NCBI GenBank assembly: GCA_902617285.1
Contig: CACMVZ010000006.1
Coordinates: 1 to 51,467, forward strand
Direction: 5' to 3'
DNA from: an uncultured Bacteroidota bacterium
GTDB lineage: Bacteria > Bacteroidota > Bacteroidia > Flavobacteriales > Flavobacteriaceae
Length of the DNA: 51,467 bases
Shown here: positions 46,713-51,467 of the stretch, one piece after another
Layout: every line of letters begins with the position of its first letter
How positions within the stretch are numbered: position 1 is the first letter of the stretch
Position numbers and translations under genes: made by a program
Notes under the pieces: generated by a model
Database searches by the model: none
What the model was told of the DNA's origin: nothing
Seen by the model: only the letters and a program-made list of their open reading frames with translations

Positions 46713-47324
46713 GTGAAAATAATTTGCATAGGAAGAAATTATTCCGATCATATAAAAGAATTATCTAATGAAAGACCTAAAGAACCTGTTGTTTTTATTA
46801 AACCTGATTCCTCAATAATAGCTAAAAATCAAAACTTTATAATACCCGCGTTTTCCGATGAGATACATCATGAAGTTGAATTAGTTGTAAAGATTAATAA
46901 AGTTGGTAAATATATAGATGAATCATTCTCAAATAAGTACTATAATCAAATTGGTCTAGGAATAGATTTTACTGCCAGAGATATACAGAATAAATTAAAA
47001 GAGAAAGGTCATCCTTGGGAAAAATCTAAGGCTTTTGATAACTCTTGTATGGTAGGAGATTTTATTAACGTTGAAGAAATTGAAAATATCTCAAACATAA
47101 ATTTTGAGCTCAAAAAAAACAGTAGCATTGTTCAATCAGGTAATTCTTCTAATATGCTGTGGAAAATAGATGAGATTATTTCATATGTCTCTCAATATTT
47201 TACATTAAAGATTGGTGATTTGATCTTTACTGGAACGCCATCTGGAGTCTCCAAAGTGATAAGTGGGGATTTTCTAGAAGGGTTTATTAATTCCAAAAAA
47301 ATGTTTTCACTAAAAATAAAATGA
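46713..47324 (+). CDS. Fumarylacetoacetate hydrolase (FAH) family enzyme
   Basis: The predicted start is GTG at 46713, one base after the previous stop; MKIICIGRNY matches the family N-terminus. This 203-aa protein has the FAH fold with metal ligands in the HHEVELVV (Glu-x-Glu) and GIDFTARDIQ (Asp) motifs and the C-terminal GDLIFTGTPSGV loop. It is the short single-domain type like FAHD1/YcgM, with acylpyruvase or oxaloacetate tautomerase/decarboxylase activity. It overlaps pncC by four bases. Confidence 0.93.
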   Translation: MKIICIGRNYSDHIKELSNERPKEPVVFIKPDSSIIAKNQNFIIPAFSDEIHHEVELVVKINKVGKYIDESFSNKYYNQIGLGIDFTARDIQNKLKEKGHPWEKSKAFDNSCMVGDFINVEEIENISNINFELKKNSSIVQSGNSSNMLWKIDEIISYVSQYFTLKIGDLIFTGTPSGVSKVISGDFLEGFINSKKMFSLKIK

Positions 47325-47794
47325 CAATGGTTAATGAGATTTTTAATTTTTTAGATAAAACAAATAAAACAATTTCATTTGCAGAAAGTTGTACTGGTGG
47401 GGCCTTATCATCTTCTTTAACAATGATACCAGGTGCATCTAAAGTTTTTCTTGGTTCAATAGTTAGTTACAGTACTTATTCTAAACAAAAATTATTAAAT
47501 ATTGACAAATCGGATTTAGATAAATACTCTCCTGTAAGTGAAAGAATTGCAATAACTATGGCTGAGAATGTAAAAAAACAATTTAAATCTGACTACTCTA
47601 TTTCTATTACTGGTAATGCTGGACCTTCAACTGATGGTGAAAAATCAAATGTTGGTGATTGTTTTATAGCTATTTCATCAGAAAATGAAATTTTCTGTGA
47701 AAAATTCAATGTAAATCAGTCAAGAGAGGATTTTATTGAGGCAGTTAAAAATATCTCATTTCAACTGTTCTATGATAAAATTATTATACAATAA
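47321..47794 (+). CDS. pncC: Stand-alone CinA C-terminal domain: nicotinamide-nucleotide amidohydrolase PncC
   Basis: This 157-aa protein is the PncC deamidase alone: SFAESCTGGALSS (catalytic Ser), PGASKVFLGSIVSYS, SERIAITMAEN and the SITGNAGPSTDG loop. It converts NMN to nicotinic acid mononucleotide in NAD salvage. Many Flavobacteriia encode a ~415-aa CinA fused to a MoCF-like N-terminal domain, absent here. A second start codon lies two codons downstream. The ATGA overlap couples it to the FAH gene. Confidence 0.92.
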   Translation: MTMVNEIFNFLDKTNKTISFAESCTGGALSSSLTMIPGASKVFLGSIVSYSTYSKQKLLNIDKSDLDKYSPVSERIAITMAENVKKQFKSDYSISITGNAGPSTDGEKSNVGDCFIAISSENEIFCEKFNVNQSREDFIEAVKNISFQLFYDKIIIQ

Positions 47795-47821
47795 TTATTT
47801 TTTTATTAAAGTTAAATACAT

Positions 47822-47829
47822 TAATTTTG
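47822..47829 (+). promoter_or_regulatory. Candidate rpmB promoter -7 box (TAATTTTG)
   Basis: Perfect TAnnTTTG, followed by GCACGTCAT. A second ACGTCAT copy (47848-47854) ends at the rpmB start codon. The box is 23 bases from the ATG and would drive rpmB-rpmG-DUF4295. Confidence 0.5.
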
Positions 47830-47852
47830 CACGTCATAAAATTTAGTACGTC

Positions 47853-48089
47853 ATGTCTAAAACTTGCGAAATTACTGGAAAAAAAGTTATGTTTGGAAAC
47901 AATGTTTCAAAGTCTCTAAACAGAACTAAAAGAAGGTTTGATGTGAATCTTATTAAGAAACGTTTTTTTATTCCAGATGAGAATAAGTGGATAACACTTA
48001 AAATCTCTGCTTCTGCTTTAAAGACTATAAATAAGAAGGGTATTTCTGAAGTTTTGAAAGAGGCAAGAAAACAAGGAAAAATTAAGTAA
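47853..48089 (+). CDS. rpmB: 50S ribosomal protein L28 (bL28)
   Basis: This 78-aa ribosomal protein has the conserved [19 protein letters not shown] start and the [17 protein letters not shown] body, and ends in a basic helix. Bacteroidota L28 is typically this length. It starts a three-gene run with rpmG and the DUF4295 gene, spaced by one or two bases. Confidence 0.98.
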   Translation: MSKTCEITGKKVMFGNNVSKSLNRTKRRFDVNLIKKRFFIPDENKWITLKISASALKTINKKGISEVLKEARKQGKIK

Positions 48090-48091
48090 TC

Positions 48092-48274
48092 ATGGCAAAA
48101 AAGGGTAATAGAGTTCAGGTAATTTTAGAGTGTACAGAACACAAAGATTCTGGGATGCCTGGTACTTCTAGATATATTACTACTAAAAACAAAAAGAATT
48201 CTCCTGATAGACTTGAAATTAAAAAATTCAACCCTATTTTGAAGAAGATGACTGTTCACAAAGAAATTAAATAA
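48092..48274 (+). CDS. rpmG: 50S ribosomal protein L33 (bL33)
   Basis: This 60-aa protein is rich in Lys, with [30 protein letters not shown] and [12 protein letters not shown]. Only one Cys is present, so this is the zinc-independent (C-) form rather than the zinc-ribbon form. Two bases separate it from rpmB and one base from the next gene. Confidence 0.98.
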   Translation: MAKKGNRVQVILECTEHKDSGMPGTSRYITTKNKKNSPDRLEIKKFNPILKKMTVHKEIK

Positions 48275-48275
48275 G

Positions 48276-48632
48276 ATGGCAAAAAAAGCTGTTGCTAGTT
48301 TACAAACTGGCTCGAAAAAACTTACGAAAGCAATTAGAATGATTAAAAAAGATGGTTCTGATTCATATTCCTTTGATGAAAAAATATTACCTCAAGATCT
48401 AGTTAATGATTGGTTTGCTGGAAAGCCAATTGTAAAAGAACAACCTAAACCTGAAAAACCAGCTGCAGAAGAAGCGAAGGCTGAAGAGCCAGTTGCAGAA
48501 GAAGCGAAGGCTGAAGAGCCAGCTGCAGAAGAAGCGAAGGCTGAAGAGCCAGCTGCAGAAGCGAAGGCTGAAGAGCCAGCTGTAGAAGAGGCGAAGGCTG
48601 AAGAGCCAGCTGCAGAAGATAAGGCTGAATAA
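48276..48632 (+). CDS. DUF4295 ribosome-associated protein with long acidic repeat tail
   Basis: Residues 1-~50 are the Bacteroidota DUF4295 family (KKAVASLQTGSKKLTKAIRMIKK ... PQDLVNDWFAGKP in pieces), a ~50-aa protein encoded next to L28 and L33. I recall this family as a Bacteroidota-specific large-subunit protein (possibly bL38), but this is from memory. Here it is extended to 118 aa by an acidic tail of about six units of PAAEEAKAEE (residues 62-118). The basic head should bind rRNA while the tail would protrude. Spacing of one base to rpmG implies co-translation. Confidence 0.85.
   Translation: MAKKAVASLQTGSKKLTKAIRMIKKDGSDSYSFDEKILPQDLVNDWFAGKPIVKEQPKPEKPAAEEAKAEEPVAEEAKAEEPAAEEAKAEEPAAEAKAEEPAVEEAKAEEPAAEDKAE
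48459..48629 (+). repeat. Tandem 30-base coding repeat (acidic tail of DUF4295 protein)
   Basis: About six tandem copies of a 30-base unit encoding PAAEEAKAEE. Units are close to identical at the DNA level, with one 27-base copy (a lost Glu codon) and substitutions giving PVAEE and PAVEE. The last is truncated (PAAEDKAE). Near identity suggests recent expansion by slippage or recombination. Confidence 0.9.
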
Positions 48633-48647
48633 TAATTTATCTCTTTG

Positions 48648-48998
48648 TTAATCTGATTCTATTGATTCCAAAGACCTTTGGTTAATTATAAACTCTTTAT
48701 TTAGATTTAGCTTAGTGACTAAAGAATGATTTTGATCAATAATTCTCCAGTAAGGAAAGTTTTCAATATTATCCTCAATTACCATTCTCAAAAAAATTCC
48801 TGTAGTAACAGGGCATGTATTGTCTGCACCTTTAGTATTTGCTATATCAAGCCTCATTTCCTTAAGTGATTTTGACGTACCTCTAGGAATATTAATAATA
48901 AAGCTTTTAATCTCCTCTGGTGAGGAGATATACATCCTATCTCCTGCCTTCATGTCAGCAAATTTTTTCTCTAAAACTTTAACAATGTTTCTGCCCAT
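48648..48998 (-). CDS. MGMT-family-like protein without alkyltransferase Cys
   Basis: I use the ATG at 48998, which overlaps the upstream stop by one base (TAATG), giving 116 aa. The protein has the pattern of a widespread MGMT family protein: IPRGTSKSLKEMR, GADNTCPVTTGIFLR, PYWRIIDQNHSL and a final INQRSLE. The alkyl-accepting PCHR motif of true methylguanine methyltransferases is absent, so DNA repair by alkyl transfer is not expected; it may bind DNA or another nucleic acid. The gene that usually follows DUF4295 in this phylum (ftsY) is not here. Confidence 0.65.
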   Translation of the reverse strand: MGRNIVKVLEKKFADMKAGDRMYISSPEEIKSFIINIPRGTSKSLKEMRLDIANTKGADNTCPVTTGIFLRMVIEDNIENFPYWRIIDQNHSLVTKLNLNKEFIINQRSLESIESD

Positions 48999-51467
48999 TA
49001 ATTCAGAGCACCAATGCCAATACTCCAAAGTTCCTTATTATACTGAGGAATATTGACTTGATTTATTTCATCTATTTCTTTTTTTAGTTCAACCCACTTT
49101 TCATCATGAGACTTAAGTGACTTAAGAATTCCTTCACTTACATTTGGTATATCTCCTTTGATTTCATCAAGAATAAAAAGATAATCTGCTAAAAATTTAT
49201 TAGGAAAATTCTCTACATCATCATATGCTTTAGACATTCTCTGCATCATTTTTTTATCCCAGTTATCCATCAACTCAAGTAATTTTTTACCATTTTCCTT
49301 AACTTCTGAATTTTCATCTAATTCTTTAACAAGAATACCTAACTTATCCATAAGTTCTTTATTGCTATTTATATATTTAGCCATCTCGTTAAAATTATTC
49401 TCCATATGAGTAGCATATTTATCAAGATCTAAATAGTCTTCATCTGAAACACTAAAATTGGGATTCTTTAAAATTTCAAACTCAGAATTATATGATGTTT
49501 CCCCAACTTCTAATGTTAACGTATATTTTCCCGGAATAGCCTTATGTCCTCTAAAGCTACCTTCAATATATGCATAAGGGACTCCACTTAAAGAGGAATG
49601 TCTAGAATCCCAGACAAATCTATTCAATCCAGATTTATTTGATAATACAGGTTCTCTTGAAGGTCCTCCGTTATATGAAATAAAACTATTGTCAGGTTCA
49701 CTAGTAATTTCCCTTACAAGTTTATTATTCTGATCATGAATCTTCATTGAAACTTTTTTGCCACTATCTTCTTTTCCAATGTTATAATATATAACAACAC
49801 CATTAGCTGGATTAACTCCAGTAAATGACGAAGTACCATCTGAATAATTTGAATTAAGTTGACTATACCAGTTTCCGATTGTTGAATTCTCAGGATCATA
49901 TAATTTTGTATTAATATCACCATCCAGCTGCCTTATAAGTCCCATATCATCAAGTATCCAAAAAGACCTTCCATGTGTTGCTATGATTAAATCATCATGC
50001 TTAATCATTAGATCAGTAACTGCAAGTACTGGCATGTTAAGATTAAATAATTCCCATTTTTTACCATCATTAAATGATATATAAACCCCTAACTCAGTTC
50101 CTGCAACAAGAAGTCCCTTTCTTTTATCATCCTCTCTAACAACTCTAGTATAGGCACCATAAGGAATATCACCTGTAATATCCTTCCAAGATTTACCATA
50201 GTTTGTAGACTTATAAAGTCCAGGTGTCTTATCATTAAACTTATACCTAGTCGTTGCAATATATACCGTTGCTTTGTCATGAGGTGAAACATCAATAGCA
50301 TTAATTATTGTTTCAGGAAGACCTTTAGGTGTAATATCAATCCATGATTCACCACCATCTTGAGTAATATGAACTAATCCATCATCAGATCCAACATAAA
50401 TTGTGTTTGGTTCATGAGGAGATTCAACTACATAACTAATGGTTCCATAATTCTCAGCACCAACAGCTTCGTTTGTATATGGACCACCACCATTTCCTTG
50501 TTTTTCATCTTCATCTCTTGTCAAATCTGGAGAAACTACTTTCCAAGATTTTCCTTGATCATTTGTCTTAAATAGATGTTGAGCTGCATGATAAAAAGTA
50601 TTTGGTTCATGTTGAGACCAAATAATAGGTGCATTCCAATTGAACCTGTATTTCATGTCTCTTGAAGCTCTTCCAATATAATTTATTGGTTCAATCATAA
50701 CTTTTTTTCTAGCATTAGCTTTTGTATCATATATGTTAACACTCCCAAGATAACTACCACCCATCACAATAGTTGGATTATCTGGGTCGAAAGCAAGAAA
50801 TGCACTTTCTCCTCCAGCAGATGCTGACCAATCTCTTTCAGAAATACCTCCTCTAGATCCTATGCTTGAAATTTTAACAGTGGAATTATCTTGTTGACCA
50901 CCATAAAGGTTATATGGAAATAAATTATCAACATTGACTCTATAAAATTGAGCAGTCGGCATATTATATATACTAGACCAAGTACTTCCATTATCAAATG
51001 TTATTTCACCACCTCCATCATCAGAAATTATCATATTTTTAGAATTATCCGGATTTATCCAAAGGTCATGATAATCCCCATGACCGCTATATATTCTTTT
51101 CCATGTTTTACCTCCATCTATTGATCTAAACGCTCTAGCACTTAACACATAAACTGTATCCTCATCATTAGGATCGGCAAAAACTTCAATATAGTACCAT
51201 GCCCTTGAAGTTAGTTCTGCATAAGAGCTAACTTTAACCCAGCTTTGACCAGCATTATTGGACACAAATAAACCTCCAGACCTTTTGTTTGAATTACCTT
51301 CAGCTAGAAGAAATACCTTATCAGAGTTAGCTCTAGATACTGATATAGCCATTTTACCTAACTCAGATGGTAAACCATTTTCAATTTTAAACCAGCTATT
51401 TCCTCCATCAACAGATTTATATACCCCATCACCTTTTCCTCCACTAATAACCTTCCAAGGAAGCCTT
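48998..51467 (-). CDS. VPS10/BNR-repeat (sortilin-like) glycosidase-type protein, 5'-truncated by window
   Basis: The frame is open from 51467, so the ATG at 51352 is internal; upstream codons read [21 protein letters not shown], a typical BNR blade. Successive Asp-box motifs (SxDxGxx[17 protein letters not shown]-like, [24 protein letters not shown]) mark a beta-propeller. The C-terminal region includes a beta-sandwich ([22 protein letters not shown]) and ends with a helical domain of ~120 residues. Such proteins are large Bacteroidota exo-acting VPS10-domain proteins of unknown substrate, often exported. It is translationally coupled to the MGMT-like gene. Confidence 0.9.
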   Translation of the reverse strand, partial: RLPWKVISGGKGDGVYKSVDGGNSWFKIENGLPSELGKMAISVSRANSDKVFLLAEGNSNKRSGGLFVSNNAGQSWVKVSSYAELTSRAWYYIEVFADPNDEDTVYVLSARAFRSIDGGKTWKRIYSGHGDYHDLWINPDNSKNMIISDDGGGEITFDNGSTWSSIYNMPTAQFYRVNVDNLFPYNLYGGQQDNSTVKISSIGSRGGISERDWSASAGGESAFLAFDPDNPTIVMGGSYLGSVNIYDTKANARKKVMIEPINYIGRASRDMKYRFNWNAPIIWSQHEPNTFYHAAQHLFKTNDQGKSWKVVSPDLTRDEDEKQGNGGGPYTNEAVGAENYGTISYVVESPHEPNTIYVGSDDGLVHITQDGGESWIDITPKGLPETIINAIDVSPHDKATVYIATTRYKFNDKTPGLYKSTNYGKSWKDITGDIPYGAYTRVVREDDKRKGLLVAGTELGVYISFNDGKKWELFNLNMPVLAVTDLMIKHDDLIIATHGRSFWILDDMGLIRQLDGDINTKLYDPENSTIGNWYSQLNSNYSDGTSSFTGVNPANGVVIYYNIGKEDSGKKVSMKIHDQNNKLVREITSEPDNSFISYNGGPSREPVLSNKSGLNRFVWDSRHSSLSGVPYAYIEGSFRGHKAIPGKYTLTLEVGETSYNSEFEILKNPNFSVSDEDYLDLDKYATHMENNFNEMAKYINSNKELMDKLGILVKELDENSEVKENGKKLLELMDNWDKKMMQRMSKAYDDVENFPNKFLADYLFILDEIKGDIPNVSEGILKSLKSHDEKWVELKKEIDEINQVNIPQYNKELWSIGIGALN

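Noticed and set aside
48459..48629. Regular repeats as a possible CRISPR array
   Set aside because: The repeats are contiguous, without spacers, and stay in the DUF4295 reading frame.
48999..49028. Upstream ATG (49028) for the MGMT-like gene
   Set aside because: It would overlap the VPS10 gene by 31 bases and add a sequence not matching the family; the TAATG junction at 48998 is typical.
51350..51352. ATG as the start of the VPS10-like gene
   Set aside because: The frame continues to 51467 and upstream codons encode a typical BNR blade.

Overview
The window is an AT-rich stretch of a Bacteroidota chromosome, most likely an uncultivated marine Flavobacteriia-type organism (inference). The signs are many short lipoprotein signal peptides ending in a lipobox Cys, absence of obvious Shine-Dalgarno sequences, several TAnnTTTG (-7 type) promoter boxes, a tuf-trnW-secE-nusG-rplKAJL-rpoBC cluster, the rpmB-rpmG-DUF4295 trio, and Bacteroidota families such as GH97, CRTAC1/ASPIC proteins, DUF4369 and DUF5916. 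Coding density is extreme: genes mostly touch or overlap, and no gap exceeds about 260 bases. No rRNA, CRISPR array, prophage or insertion sequence was seen.

Region 1 (1-12362, + strand) looks like one operon of surface lipoproteins: three very large FG-GAP/VCBS plus ASPIC/UnbV proteins (the first cut by the window edge), an unrecognised 190-aa lipoprotein lodged between them, a vanadium-haloperoxidase-like protein with all five vanadate-pocket residues, and a SusB-type GH97 alpha-glucosidase. It resembles a polysaccharide or glycan utilisation accessory locus and is the best candidate here for an uncharacterised system.

Region 2 (12389-23283) is a mosaic. On the minus strand are a surface lipoprotein with coiled coil, InlB-like and DUF285 repeats, and a sodium/solute symporter. 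A cupin-SDR pair follows on the plus strand, ending in a clear bidirectional terminator. Then come an NTF2-like lipoprotein, a second SDR, rlmN, an S8 lipoprotein peptidase preceded by an overlooked 50-aa gene, two small membrane proteins and a Tat-exported TIM-barrel protein.

Region 3 (23376-36826) is the translation/transcription core: tuf, tRNA-Trp, secE, nusG, L11, L1, L10, L7/L12, rpoB and rpoC, followed with almost no spacing by idi (isoprenoid synthesis) and a 6-pyruvoyl-tetrahydropterin synthase homologue.

Region 4 (36823-47794) holds a DUF4369 lipoprotein with a DUF5916 outer-membrane protein, an S1/P1 nuclease, htpG, a second sodium/solute symporter, recR, a 2-oxoacid dehydrogenase E2, a DEDDh exonuclease, a fumarylacetoacetase-family enzyme and a stand-alone PncC/CinA C-terminal domain.

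Region 5 (47822-51467) has rpmB, rpmG and a DUF4295 protein that carries a repeated acidic Glu/Ala/Lys/Pro tail resembling the tail of L10. A small MGMT-family protein and a VPS10/BNR-repeat protein, cut by the window edge, lie on the opposite strand.
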